Source: an uncultured Pseudomonadota bacterium (GTDB lineage: Bacteria > Pseudomonadota > Alphaproteobacteria > RUG11792). From it: a stretch of DNA of 53,726 nt. The position numbers and the translations under genes were made by a program. This document shows positions 6,978 through 16,550 of this stretch, one piece after another (the stretch's first letter is position 1; each line of letters begins with the position of its first letter). The notes under the pieces were generated by a model. That model saw only the letters and a list, made by a program, of their open reading frames with translations. It searched no databases and was not told the DNA's origin. The stretch lies in the NCBI GenBank assembly GCA_902784055.1, contig CACZTP010000003.1:1-53726 (forward strand), read 5' to 3'.

Positions 6978-8261
6978 ATGCTCAAAACTGATAGCAGGAA
7001 TATAAATAATAGGGATATATTTGTTGCAATCAAGGGCTCCCACGCTGATGGCAATAATTATGTGAAAGATGCATTAAAAGCTGGTGCATCCATGGCTGTA
7101 ACAGAAAAAACTTTTAACGATCCTGCAGTTATAACAGTTTCAGATACTGTTAAGTCACTATCACGTTTGGGACATTATTTCAGAACGAGATCGAATTTAA
7201 GTACCGTTATAGGAATTACTGGTAGTTGCGGTAAAACTACTACGCGAAATTGGCTATATTCTGTCTTATCAAAATACAACAATGCGCTCCAGTCAATGCA
7301 CAATTATAATACTATGCTTAGCATGGCGCTAAATTTTGAACAGCTTCAGTATGATACCGAAATAGGAATATTTGAACTTGGAACTAATAGTGTGGGTGAA
7401 ATTTTTCCATTAACGCGATATGTAAAGCCAAATATTTCAATAATAACAAATATATACGAAGCGCATATAGGCAATTTTAAAAATATTGATGAATTGGTTA
7501 ATGAAAAACTGTCAATAATTGAAGGCATGCAACAACATGGCGTATTACTGTACGATGGCGATAGTGAATTTAAAGATAAAATTTTGAATAAATGTTCTAT
7601 AAATAATGTAACTCCAGTATCTATTGGATATAACGAAAATTGCGATTATAAAGTCAATACACGTAGGGATATAACGACTATTACAACAAAAGACAATATT
7701 TATAAATATTCGCTAAAAACTCCTGGGCGACATTATTCTTATATAAGTGCAATTGTTGTCGCTGTTTTGGAAAAAATGGGCTTAGATGTAGAACGGTACA
7801 TCGATATAATAAAAAATCTTGTTCCGCTACGTGGGCGAGGTTCTGTTAATGAATATAAATACAGCGGAAAAAGAATAAAAGTAATTGATGAAACATATAA
7901 CGCAAGCCCATCGGCAGTAATAGCAACACTCGATTGTCTTAGGCAAAATGCTGAAAATAAGGTGTTGGTAATAGGCGAAATGCTAGAGCTTGGAAATAAG
8001 TCACTTGAATATCATGAAAAAATAGCTCAAAAATTAAGCGAGTTTAGTAGTAATAAAATATATTTTGTTGGTTCAAAGAACTTATGGGGTTGTATACAAA
8101 AATATACTGATATTAAATGTTTTGAACGTATTACTGAAAATGTAATAACAGAAATACTTAATAACGTTCAAGACGGTGATATATTGTATTTGAAAGGGTC
8201 GAGAGGCATAGCTCTTGACAAAATACTTAATAGTATAAATGTTTTTCAACTTAATACATAG
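6978..8261 (+). CDS. murF: UDP-N-acetylmuramoyl-tripeptide--D-alanyl-D-alanine ligase
   Basis: Cytoplasmic Mur ligase that adds D-Ala-D-Ala to UDP-MurNAc-tripeptide. Visible are the ATP-binding loop GITGSCGKTTTRNW, the HNYNT segment, the FELGTNSVGEI motif with the metal-binding Glu, DETYNASPSA, VIGEMLELG and the C-terminal LKGSRGIALD. At 427 residues it starts almost directly at the TDSR motif; family members usually have some 25-30 residues before it. An in-frame stop 16 codons upstream (the TAA in GTGCTAAACT) excludes a full normal N-terminus. It overlaps mraY by 23 bases, the usual murF-mraY order of the dcw cluster. Confidence 0.96.
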   Translation: MLKTDSRNINNRDIFVAIKGSHADGNNYVKDALKAGASMAVTEKTFNDPAVITVSDTVKSLSRLGHYFRTRSNLSTVIGITGSCGKTTTRNWLYSVLSKYNNALQSMHNYNTMLSMALNFEQLQYDTEIGIFELGTNSVGEIFPLTRYVKPNISIITNIYEAHIGNFKNIDELVNEKLSIIEGMQQHGVLLYDGDSEFKDKILNKCSINNVTPVSIGYNENCDYKVNTRRDITTITTKDNIYKYSLKTPGRHYSYISAIVVAVLEKMGLDVERYIDIIKNLVPLRGRGSVNEYKYSGKRIKVIDETYNASPSAVIATLDCLRQNAENKVLVIGEMLELGNKSLEYHEKIAQKLSEFSSNKIYFVGSKNLWGCIQKYTDIKCFERITENVITEILNNVQDGDILYLKGSRGIALDKILNSINVFQLNT

Positions 8262-9315
8262 GGTGTTTACCCAATATAATATACTAACTTACACGACTTT
8301 TCGTTCTATATGTGCTTTTTTAACATCTTTTTTAATTGTTTTTATTCTCATGCCAAAATTTATAGTATTTTTAAAATCTCGGCAATCAGGGGGGCAACCA
8401 ATACGTGATGATGGTCCTCAATCTCACTTAGTAACAAAAGCTGGTATCCCAACTATGGGGGGAGTACTTATAATTTTAGCAATTTTATCGTGCTGTGTTA
8501 TATGGGGAAACTTGGCAAATAAATATTTATTGTTATGTATTTCCGTAATGATTGGATTTGGGTTAATAGGGGCGCTTGACGATTATAAAAAATTATCAGA
8601 ACATGATTATCATGGTATTTCTCCACGGACAAAATTTTTATTACAGACTGTTATATCGGTATGCTGTTGTATACCAATTGTTTATTGCAATAATTCGATT
8701 GATACAATGTTATATTTCCCAGCTTTCAAAAATTGGATTATTGACCTAGGTTGGTTTTTTATTCCTTGGGCAGTATTTGTAATAACAGGAAGTTCAAACG
8801 CCGTAAATATAACTGACGGATTAGATGGGCTTGCTATAGGTACTGTTATTACTACAGCAGTATGTTTTACTTTTATATGTTATTTTGCCGGACATTCTAA
8901 TTTTGCAAATTACCTTAATATTACGTATATTCCAGGAATTGCTGAGATATGTATCTTTTTAAGTTCATTAGTTGGGGCGGGGCTTGGTTTTATGTGGTAC
9001 AACGTCCCGCCAGCGAAAGTATTCATGGGCGATACAGGCTCTGTGTCGATAGGTGCCGTTTTAGGTTTTATTTCTATTGTATCAAAACATGAACTGTTAT
9101 ACGCAATTATTGGTGGAGTGTTCGTACTAGAAACGGTTTCGGATATATTACAAATCGGTTATTACAAATCAACACACAAGAGGTTGTTTAAGATGGCACC
9201 GATCCACCATCATTTTGAAAAACTAGGCTGGTCGGAGTCGACAATAGTTTTTAGGTTTTGGATTATATCAGTAATATTAGGGGTGGCGGGGATGTCTTTG
9301 CTAAAAATTAGATGA
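8239..9315 (+). CDS. mraY: Phospho-N-acetylmuramoyl-pentapeptide-transferase
   Basis: Integral membrane enzyme that moves phospho-MurNAc-pentapeptide from UDP to undecaprenyl phosphate, forming lipid I. The 358 residues have about ten membrane segments and the signature loops: QPIRDDGPQSHLVTKAGIPT near the N-terminus, GALDDYKKL with the catalytic DD, SSNAVNITDGLDGLA, FMGDTGS and MAPIHHHFEKLGWSES. Length and motifs are normal. Translation starts inside the end of murF. The TGA stop here shows that TGA is a stop codon in this genome. None of the genes that usually follow (murD, ftsW, murG) is downstream, so the dcw cluster is cut here. Confidence 0.97.
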   Translation: MFFNLIHRVFTQYNILTYTTFRSICAFLTSFLIVFILMPKFIVFLKSRQSGGQPIRDDGPQSHLVTKAGIPTMGGVLIILAILSCCVIWGNLANKYLLLCISVMIGFGLIGALDDYKKLSEHDYHGISPRTKFLLQTVISVCCCIPIVYCNNSIDTMLYFPAFKNWIIDLGWFFIPWAVFVITGSSNAVNITDGLDGLAIGTVITTAVCFTFICYFAGHSNFANYLNITYIPGIAEICIFLSSLVGAGLGFMWYNVPPAKVFMGDTGSVSIGAVLGFISIVSKHELLYAIIGGVFVLETVSDILQIGYYKSTHKRLFKMAPIHHHFEKLGWSESTIVFRFWIISVILGVAGMSLLKIR

Positions 9316-9447
9316 AATTATGAACTACTGATTGTCTTTTTTCCTTTTATACACGCATTTCTAGAATTTTTTGGGCATTTCAATTGCGTTAGCGATGTTA
9401 ATGTATTATCATATTCACAGTTAGGCTTATAATTTTGTTATCAGATT

Positions 9448-11037
9448 ATGAAAAAACTTTTTAGAAGCATTGCTTTAGGGATTGCTTTGTGTGCTCCGCA
9501 CGTCGTTAATACAGTTTCTAGCACGGTTTGTGCGACAGAAGCTTCTGTTCAATCACAGCTTGGCGATAAGGCTTATGAACTTTTTTTAAAGAGCGTCAGT
9601 AATCCAAATACTGTAAAGCAACATTCTTGGTTAAAAAATGAAGAATTTAAAGACTCTATTGGCAAAGGAGCAGAGCTCCTTAAGTTGGCTCATCAGACGT
9701 CTGACTTAGCATCTCAAGAAAAATTTTTTGAAGCTAATTGTGCAGCTATAAAAAGGCTATCAGATCCGGCGAAAAAGGAGTTTTTATCGTACGTGGACTC
9801 ATTAATGCTATACAAGTCTTACTTGACCCTTGTTTATGGCAAAAAGCAATTTGACCAGGAATTCGCGATATCAGGAAAGTCTGGAAGACAAGAGTATTTA
9901 AATCATCTTTTTGAAAAAACGTTTAAATATGTGTCAGATCAACTTCTTACCAGAAGTGGAATGTCTTCATTCAATTTGTTCAAAAAACTGAAGAATGATG
10001 TTTCCAACGACTGGTCTTGCTATGGGTTACATACGAATTTATTATCTGGACATAAAGAGACTCGGAATGTTAAAGCAAAAAATCAGAGTACTAGCATTGT
10101 CGAGAAAACCGTCTCTCAAGAATCTGTAGTTGGTATGGTGTTATCATATGAAGAAGAGTTAATGCGTACGGGACGTTTAGCAAAGGCATTCCAGGAACTA
10201 ACTGATGCAAAATTGATGCAGGAAAAAGCTGTTGATATAAACAGGTCTGCTATAACGGCTCAGATGGCAAAAGACTGTTATCCGTTAGTCAAAGAGTTAG
10301 AAAAAGAGCTTTTTAACACGAACGACCAACTAAACGTTGACAATGTTGTTCTTACTTTTGCAGACTATTGTGTCAAGAGATATAATTACACACATCAGAC
10401 TAATAATCTCGAAAATCGGTTTGACAGTATTCTGTTCAAATTCGTGACCAATTGGCTTGAAGGAGCAGCTGTTTTCCGCAAGAGTGAAGACGATTTTAGT
10501 AATTATCTTGTCGAACTTGGTCAAAAATATACCATTCCAGAAAACAGCGCCAATTGTTTCCTTATGATGTTTAACGAACTATTTAATCGGAACTTTTCTT
10601 ATTCGTCTTTTGACAAGAATGGTAACCTCGAAACAAAAGACTCGTGGTTGTTTTCCCCAGATGTTCCAAGAGATAGCATTAAAATTGAAGACATGATTAT
10701 CCAAAAGAAAGATGTAGACAGATTGAATCTCTTTAGCAGTTCTGTTAACAATAAGGATGAACGTAAGAGCTCATTTGAAGAGTTGAAATTTTGGAAACAA
10801 GAGGTTGAATCCACGCTTGGAAAATATATGAAAAAACGAGTCGAACTTTCGTCGACTTACGACGGAGCGATTAAAAATTCAAAAAGAAGTAAGAATGGAG
10901 TCCATGGGGCACAAGTGGAACTCATCGAAAATCTGAGAGAAATAAAAAAATACCTATTACAAAGTTGTTTTTTGAACGAATTAGAATCTATGCTAACGAA
11001 ACAAATTGCTGAAAGCAATGAATACTCTTTATTTTGA
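9448..11037 (+). CDS. Secreted protein of unknown function, 529 residues
   Basis: Starts with a Sec signal peptide: MKKLFRSIALGIALCAPHVV with a likely cleavage near SSTVCATEA (about residue 31). The mature part is mostly helical and hydrophilic with no repeated or enzymatic motif that I recognise. A stretch of charged helices lies around residues 230-310, and the C-terminus is also charged and coiled-coil-like. It shares with the next gene and with the 52145-53656 gene the same plan (signal peptide, helical mature region, no known domain, own transcription unit), although I see no clear residue-level similarity. A TATAAT box at 9428-9433 lies only 14 bases before the ATG. A strong terminator follows. 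Confidence 0.8.
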   Translation: MKKLFRSIALGIALCAPHVVNTVSSTVCATEASVQSQLGDKAYELFLKSVSNPNTVKQHSWLKNEEFKDSIGKGAELLKLAHQTSDLASQEKFFEANCAAIKRLSDPAKKEFLSYVDSLMLYKSYLTLVYGKKQFDQEFAISGKSGRQEYLNHLFEKTFKYVSDQLLTRSGMSSFNLFKKLKNDVSNDWSCYGLHTNLLSGHKETRNVKAKNQSTSIVEKTVSQESVVGMVLSYEEELMRTGRLAKAFQELTDAKLMQEKAVDINRSAITAQMAKDCYPLVKELEKELFNTNDQLNVDNVVLTFADYCVKRYNYTHQTNNLENRFDSILFKFVTNWLEGAAVFRKSEDDFSNYLVELGQKYTIPENSANCFLMMFNELFNRNFSYSSFDKNGNLETKDSWLFSPDVPRDSIKIEDMIIQKKDVDRLNLFSSSVNNKDERKSSFEELKFWKQEVESTLGKYMKKRVELSSTYDGAIKNSKRSKNGVHGAQVELIENLREIKKYLLQSCFLNELESMLTKQIAESNEYSLF

Positions 11038-11066
11038 AAAAATCGACAAAAGATTTTTGTAAAGAT

Positions 11067-11096
11067 GGGTTGCTAATTATAGCAACCCTATTTTTT
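11067..11096 (+). terminator. Rho-independent terminator after the 529-residue secreted protein gene
   Basis: Nine-base perfect stem GGGTTGCTA / TAGCAACCC around an ATTA loop, followed by TATTTTTTATT. It lies 30 bases after the stop codon. Confidence 0.88.
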
Positions 11097-11259
11097 ATTA
11101 ATAGGTATATTTTTTATGGACTAACAAGAGTGATACGTCTAGAAGGAGTTTGAGCTTAAGACAAAAAGGAAGATCAATAATAGCACATTGAATTTAAATA
11201 AAATTTTGTATAAAATAATCGCTTCCGAAAATAACATATTTTTTATAACACTCAAATCC

Positions 11260-11287
11260 TTAACAGTATTGGAATTTTTGTTATAAT
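11260..11287 (+). promoter_or_regulatory. Promoter of the 1149-residue secreted protein gene
   Basis: TTAACA at 11260-11265 and a perfect TATAAT at 11282-11287 with a 16-base spacer, 32 bases upstream of the ATG at 11320. A weak ribosome site (TAGGA) lies between. The 164 bases between the preceding terminator and this promoter show no other clear signal. Confidence 0.55.
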
Positions 11288-11319
11288 AGTGGTGATTTGG
11301 CGTAAATAGGATTCAACAA

Positions 11320-14300
11320 ATGAAAAAACTAACGTTATTGTTAGGAACGATAATTGGGTTAACAACTGTGTCTAATGTTACATATGGTAGTCACGGTAGC
11401 CAAGATTTGGTCATGGTCAGCAATGCAATAACTGCAAAAAAACCATTGATCGATCAAACATTCGACAGACTTAACAATGAGCTTATAAATAATTTAGATA
11501 AAATTAAAGATTCTAAAGAACAACCAAATGCGGAAGCCATAGATAGTTTATATAAATATGTTTTCGGTACAGATTTCTTGAGTAAGAAACATTTCGGAGA
11601 AGACTCCGATTCCGATTGGTCTGAAGACAGCGAAATGCTGAACACCCTTTTTGAGAATATAGACAGAGTGCATTCTATTCCTCTACAAATTTATGAAAAT
11701 TATAATTTATCAACGGATAAACCAGATAAATTGAACATAGAAGGAAACAAGACTTTTATAAAAAAATATTTACATTTTCTCTTTAATGTTCGGAATAAAA
11801 AAATGTTTGAGCAGAACAAAAATCATTGGAGCTGTAATACGGAAAGTGAAAAACACATCGAGAATGTAGTTAATCTTATAGCAGATATTCTTGTGAATGA
11901 TAAAACAGAACTTGATTGTAACAAATTTGATTTTTCTGACAATGCCCAGCAACTTGATTATGCGATGCGGTTAGTTGCTCAGCAAATTTTTGCAAATGTA
12001 CGAGAGGGATATCAGCAATGCATTAAGGACGAAACTCTGACAAAGAACTTGAGTTATAAGGTTGGAGAACGTAGTATCCCCATGTCTGCTGTAGGACAAT
12101 GTAGTGGCGACTTCTTCATTGGCGTTGAGGACTTAAATAGGTGGTTGTCTATAAAAAAATTAAGCCCACAAGGTGAAGAGACACCGAATTTTGTTTTCAA
12201 TCCAGATAGAAACAATTTGATACCAGAGAATTTTTACGAACAAGCGTTTACGGACAAAAAATCAGAAACAAACTTTTTAGGATTTAGTCTGCTAAAATGC
12301 TGTTTGGAAGGAGTTGTCAAAAGAGAGATTAATAAAAAGCAAAATAAGAACGAGGATTTTATTAATAGCGCTCGCAATAAGTTATTACAATTAGACTCGG
12401 CAGAGAGACTAGTGAATATGACTTCAGAGTTTTTGGCATTATTAGAAAGAATGTCGAAAGTTGATCAAGAAAGTGCTGAGTTGAAACGAAAGTACGAGGG
12501 GAATCAGCCTATAAAAAACAAATCTGAACAGAGTAAGGATAAGTTTAATTTGCCAAAGATCGATAATCAGGACGTAGAAACAGTCATACAAGATCTTTTA
12601 TATGAGCAGGTACAATTTGCATTGGGAAAACACGGAAATGGCGATCAATTAGGTTATCCCAATCTTGAAGGTGTTGACCGTGATTTAAAAAATGGGATTT
12701 TTCTCATTAAAGACAGCATTGATAGAGCAATTGTGGACGAGAAGTGTGATGAAGCCAAAAAGCTTATAGATACATATGGAAACGATGTATACAAACAACT
12801 TAAAAACACGCGGAAAACTATTAATGAATTCTTTACCAGTTTGATTCCGAATAGCGAAGGTATGAAAATCAAGACTTTGAAAAAGCTCTTTGAAAATCTC
12901 AAAACAGATTGCGAGAAAAGAATCAAAGAATTTCTGTTAGATATAGTGAGTCTAAATGGTTCGATCTATAATGGGAAAAAAGACTTGTTTTATGAAGTAA
13001 AGATTGCATATTACAAATTGGTCGAAAATGTTGTTATTTATTTTGTCGATTTAGGACTTGTTGACGAGCACAAAAGTCGTTCCGTAATCAATGGAGACCG
13101 ACAAAATCTTATTACATTCGCAGATTTGAAAACAAAAAGTAATAACAAAAATTGTGTTACAAATGGCGGAGAGAGTAGTGGCGCTGGCGGGAACGCTTTG
13201 ATTGAAAAAAAAGAAAACGATGATGGACTTGTCGTTCAATCCCCGTCCGATGCGTTAAGAATCTTTAATCTTAGATCTGAGACTGTATTTCCGACCAATA
13301 TTAACGACGTTATGATTCCTGGAATACTCAGGAAAGCCGCAATAATGTTCTATAATATGACCGATACAAAATCGGCTCTTTATCGCGAACATGAACCAAG
13401 AGAAGTCGCGATATGGAAACAACTTAATCTCAAACATGATAGCGATCAATTAGAAGATTCTATGAAAAACCAGACTTTTAATGAGGCTAAGATGGCGGCA
13501 ATGCTCGATAACATCTATAAGAAAATGATAGCAGACAAAAAAATTTCAGAGGAGTATCCACAAGAAATCTTAGACATTATAAATCAGGGTAATATTACGC
13601 GCCTAAATAGTGCCGATGTTCGGCAAAAGACTGATCGTTTCGTAAATAATGCACGAGATAGTCATTATCAAATTCGCAAAGATCTTGGGAATACCGAAAG
13701 ACTTTTAGAAACGGTATTAAAAAACGCTGTTCCGGACACTAATAACAGGAGGATTATTGCGAAATATTTGACGAGTTTTGTGTTTTATTTAGGTAACAGA
13801 GATTTAAAAAAAGAAACAAATACTTTCTTGAATTTTTTGCTCAAGAAGTTTAACCAAGAATCACAAGAATTTGATATTCAGCAAAAAAGCCTGTCTTGGC
13901 TGTTGAATCAATCTGCCGCACAAAACCAAGCCCAAGAATCTATCAAATTGAAAAATTTGTTAGAAAAAGAGACCAACAAGGTTAAAGAGTGTGAAAATGA
14001 AATTCAAAAATATAGAAACAAAAAAACTAGAAAAGATATTAACATTGACAAAAACAATGATGTGAGTGAGAAGCTTGGGGAAATGAAAAAACAGCTTGAA
14101 GAGGCAAGACGAAATGAGGCGGAACTTAGGAAATCTGTAGCAAAGAAGGATGAAGAGGTGGGTCAGCTAAAAAAACAGTTAAATCAAACGGCGAGCGAAC
14201 TGAACAACGCCATCAAGAAGTATAATGACGAAAAATTAAAAAAGGAAAACAAGGCTGAAGATAATGCCGATATAAAGGGGACAATTCCTCCGCCACCACC

Positions 14301-14769
14301 GTTCCAACAGATCTTTGCTTCTGCTTTAAACAGTAGTTGGAATATCACAAATAAAAAGACGACCGTCGAAAAAAATGATAATATAGGGAAACCTGTTATT
14401 AGTATGGAAGACGAGCTTAAAACTGTAAAATTAAAAAAATTTACGGGCTCTGTTGTTGAATTGGATGACCCGGAAGATCCAACCCAAAAAATTAAAGTTT
14501 CACTCAAAGATCTGCAAGAAAGAGCTAACGATTGGTATTTAACTAAAACAAGGCTCGAAAGGGAAGGTGAGACCGAAACCGATAAATATAAAGTTATTAA
14601 AAAGAACCTAGAAGTCCTGTTAAAAAACTATAAAACGGAACCTAGTATTAAACAAAATTTCTTGCAAAATGCATTATCTGAAGCAATAAAGCGTCGTCGT
14701 CAAGATCTTCACATGCATGATGAAGACAACGATATTAATGATGAAGGTGACGATGATTGGGATAATTAA
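11320..14769 (+). CDS. Large secreted coiled-coil protein with polyproline motif, unknown function
   Basis: 1149 residues. A signal peptide (MKKLTLLLGTIIGLTTVSNV, cleavage likely near THYG/S around residue 24) is followed by a long helical, Lys/Glu/Asn-rich region. A short Gly/Ser linker (GGESSGAGGN) lies near residue 622. Residues about 860-980 have heptad-like spacing typical of a coiled coil (EKLGEMKKQLEEARRNEAEL). Directly after it comes IPPPPPF at residues 989-995, then a second helical region and a very acidic tail (HDEDNDINDEGDDDWDN). Proline runs flanked by Phe can bind profilin or EVH1-type domains in eukaryotic cells, so a host-directed role is conceivable, but this is inference. 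It has its own promoter and terminator. Confidence 0.8.
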   Translation: MKKLTLLLGTIIGLTTVSNVTYGSHGSQDLVMVSNAITAKKPLIDQTFDRLNNELINNLDKIKDSKEQPNAEAIDSLYKYVFGTDFLSKKHFGEDSDSDWSEDSEMLNTLFENIDRVHSIPLQIYENYNLSTDKPDKLNIEGNKTFIKKYLHFLFNVRNKKMFEQNKNHWSCNTESEKHIENVVNLIADILVNDKTELDCNKFDFSDNAQQLDYAMRLVAQQIFANVREGYQQCIKDETLTKNLSYKVGERSIPMSAVGQCSGDFFIGVEDLNRWLSIKKLSPQGEETPNFVFNPDRNNLIPENFYEQAFTDKKSETNFLGFSLLKCCLEGVVKREINKKQNKNEDFINSARNKLLQLDSAERLVNMTSEFLALLERMSKVDQESAELKRKYEGNQPIKNKSEQSKDKFNLPKIDNQDVETVIQDLLYEQVQFALGKHGNGDQLGYPNLEGVDRDLKNGIFLIKDSIDRAIVDEKCDEAKKLIDTYGNDVYKQLKNTRKTINEFFTSLIPNSEGMKIKTLKKLFENLKTDCEKRIKEFLLDIVSLNGSIYNGKKDLFYEVKIAYYKLVENVVIYFVDLGLVDEHKSRSVINGDRQNLITFADLKTKSNNKNCVTNGGESSGAGGNALIEKKENDDGLVVQSPSDALRIFNLRSETVFPTNINDVMIPGILRKAAIMFYNMTDTKSALYREHEPREVAIWKQLNLKHDSDQLEDSMKNQTFNEAKMAAMLDNIYKKMIADKKISEEYPQEILDIINQGNITRLNSADVRQKTDRFVNNARDSHYQIRKDLGNTERLLETVLKNAVPDTNNRRIIAKYLTSFVFYLGNRDLKKETNTFLNFLLKKFNQESQEFDIQQKSLSWLLNQSAAQNQAQESIKLKNLLEKETNKVKECENEIQKYRNKKTRKDINIDKNNDVSEKLGEMKKQLEEARRNEAELRKSVAKKDEEVGQLKKQLNQTASELNNAIKKYNDEKLKKENKAEDNADIKGTIPPPPPFQQIFASALNSSWNITNKKTTVEKNDNIGKPVISMEDELKTVKLKKFTGSVVELDDPEDPTQKIKVSLKDLQERANDWYLTKTRLEREGETETDKYKVIKKNLEVLLKNYKTEPSIKQNFLQNALSEAIKRRRQDLHMHDEDNDINDEGDDDWDN

Positions 14770-14785
14770 AACAAGATATCTTCGT

Positions 14786-14816
14786 GGAATGGGATCGGAA
14801 AACCCATTCCCTTTTT
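14786..14816 (+). terminator. Rho-independent terminator after the 1149-residue gene
   Basis: Stem GGAATGGG / CCCATTCC with a nine-base loop, followed by CTTTTT, 17 bases after the stop codon. Confidence 0.87.
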
Positions 14817-14971
14817 CCCGTGATTACACCTGACAGAGGAATTGTTATTCTAGATACTTTGGGCTGTTGTTAATATTCGGAAAGTTTCAGACACATTTTG
14901 TTTGTTAACATAGAGAAAGGCTAAAAGGAACTTGGACGCGATTGTTATATTAGAGTAATTAAATAAAGATT

Positions 14972-15028
14972 CAATTTTTTTAAAAAAATTGTTTTTAACG
15001 CAAACAGAACGCAGAGATGATAATCTCT
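14972..15028 (-). terminator. Possible terminator region of the bamD-rlmB-cvpA operon
   Basis: Two inverted repeats lie just downstream of cvpA: AGAGAT-GATA-ATCTCT at 15013-15028 and a perfect 20-base palindrome of seven T and seven A flanked by CAA/TTG at 14972-14991. Read on the minus strand the first stem is followed by a T-rich tract made by the second. The G+C of the stem is low, so efficiency is uncertain. Confidence 0.35.
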
Positions 15029-15035
15029 ACCGAAA

Positions 15036-15794
15036 CTAAGTATATTGGTCAATTAATTTATCAAGATCTGAACGAGTTGTTTTATTCAAGTTCGGATTAG
15101 GTTCAGCTTTTTTAACTCCCAAATGAGCAAGTTCTGATGCTCGACTATTCTCTGATGAATTACAATTGTTAGGCAGGTCAGAGTTTTGATCGTCAATACT
15201 TGAATTAGCGCTATTAGCTTGTTGATTAGAATTTTTTTTAGCAAAAATGCTATTTTTTAATTTTCCGCCGAGTGCTGTGATTAATTCACGTTGTTTATCT
15301 TTGCTCAAGTACCCAGTGAGTTCTTGTTGTAACTTATCTGGTAATAGTAAAAATAACATTTGAGAAACGTTTTTAACGTAAGGTAGCAACTGTGACTGGT
15401 TGAACATAGCGGGTGGCTCTTTAAATATATAATAAGTTGAGCCAAACTCCGCAATTGAAATAATTAAAACTCCCCGAACTACTCCATATAAAGCACCGCC
15501 GAACTTGTCGGCAACACTGAACACGCTATTACGGATGAGAGTTGAAAACAAATATGTGAGTAAACTTAATACAATCATAAATATAATGAACAAAGAAAAA
15601 CCAGTTATAATGTTCGCTAATAGAGGTTGGGAAATATATTCACGAACTACGTCAAGCCCTAATGGGAACAACGCCCAGGCTAAGTATCCACTTAGACCCC
15701 AAGATATTATCGAGCATATTTCTTTTACAGCCCCTCTGAACCATCCTACCAAGAGAGAAATAAACAGAATGCCGAGAATTATTGCATCAATCAT
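15036..15794 (-). CDS. cvpA: CvpA family membrane protein
   Basis: Inner-membrane protein of the CvpA/colicin V production family. The first 130 residues contain four hydrophobic segments and the family pattern IDAIILGILFISLLVGWFRG, KEICSIISWGLSGYLAW and GALYGVVRGVLI. The remaining 120 residues are a hydrophilic, Ser/Asn-rich cytoplasmic tail that is poorly conserved in the family. It is the last gene of bamD-rlmB-cvpA on the minus strand, 15 bases after rlmB. Roles proposed for the family (envelope integrity) fit a neighbour such as bamD, but the molecular function is not known. Confidence 0.88.
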   Translation of the reverse strand: MIDAIILGILFISLLVGWFRGAVKEICSIISWGLSGYLAWALFPLGLDVVREYISQPLLANIITGFSLFIIFMIVLSLLTYLFSTLIRNSVFSVADKFGGALYGVVRGVLIISIAEFGSTYYIFKEPPAMFNQSQLLPYVKNVSQMLFLLLPDKLQQELTGYLSKDKQRELITALGGKLKNSIFAKKNSNQQANSANSSIDDQNSDLPNNCNSSENSRASELAHLGVKKAEPNPNLNKTTRSDLDKLIDQYT

Positions 15795-15809
15795 AATAAC
15801 GAGATATAA

Positions 15810-16550
15810 CTACCCTATCTTAAAATTATTTTGCCTTGCAATTTCATAAAAAGTTATTGATGCAGCGTTTGAAACATTGAGCGTTGAAAAATATGACGCT
15901 GTTGGAATCTTTGCTATGAAGTCAGAATTTTCAAGCTGTAATCGCCTTATTCCTGAACCTTCAGCTCCCAAAATAACGCATATTTTACCACGTAAATCTA
16001 TTTCATGAAGATATTTATCTCCTTTTTCACTCAGCGAAACTATCCAAAACCCATAACTTTTTAATTCTTTTATTGTCGTAGCAATATTTGATACAGGATA
16101 TATTTTCACATGACTTAATCCGCCGGACGATGTTTTTATAACAGTTTCTGATATCTTACAAGCAGATCTGTTATGAACTATAATTGCTTTAATCCCAAAC
16201 ACAGCAGCTGAACGAATTATTGCTCCTACATTATGTGGATCCGTTACGTTATCGAGAATTGCGATTGAGCCATCGTTTTTTTTTAAATCTGATATTGTTC
16301 TAAAACTATTTGAAAGCATTTCAATTACTATTCCCTGATGGGCAATATCGTTATTTTTTACAAGGCGATCTAAATATTCTTTTGTAACAAATCTTACAAC
16401 ATTTTTATTAATCTTATCGACCCATTCAGGATACTTTTTATCTTCAATTAAATATACACGTAAAATCTTTGTGTTATTCGTGTTAATCGCTTCATAACAC
16501 GAGTGAATTCCACAAATTAATACCTTATTTTCGTAATGTTTTTGTCGCAT
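15810..16550 (-). CDS. rlmB: TrmH-family rRNA 2'-O-methyltransferase (RlmB-like)
   Basis: SpoU/TrmH-class methyltransferase, probably the enzyme that methylates the ribose of a guanosine in the 23S rRNA P-loop. An N-terminal substrate-binding domain (VLICGIHSCYEAI, AHQGIVIEM) is followed by the knotted SPOUT domain with motif 1 LDNVTDPHNVGAIIRSAAVF, motif 2 ILGAEGSGIRRLQLENSDF and motif 3 STLNVSNAASITFYE. The start at 16550 (MRQKHYENK) overlaps the end of bamD by 26 bases; the frame is open upstream to 16601 but that part is antisense to nothing conserved. The RlmB assignment over TrmL-like paralogues rests on the N-terminal domain. Confidence 0.9.
   Translation of the reverse strand: MRQKHYENKVLICGIHSCYEAINTNNTKILRVYLIEDKKYPEWVDKINKNVVRFVTKEYLDRLVKNNDIAHQGIVIEMLSNSFRTISDLKKNDGSIAILDNVTDPHNVGAIIRSAAVFGIKAIIVHNRSACKISETVIKTSSGGLSHVKIYPVSNIATTIKELKSYGFWIVSLSEKGDKYLHEIDLRGKICVILGAEGSGIRRLQLENSDFIAKIPTASYFSTLNVSNAASITFYEIARQNNFKIG

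Noticed and set aside
14972-14991. 20-base palindrome of T and A runs as a replication origin or transposon end
   Set aside because: No DnaA boxes, repeats or transposase gene are near; simple A/T runs are expected in such an AT-rich gap. It fits better as part of a terminator region.
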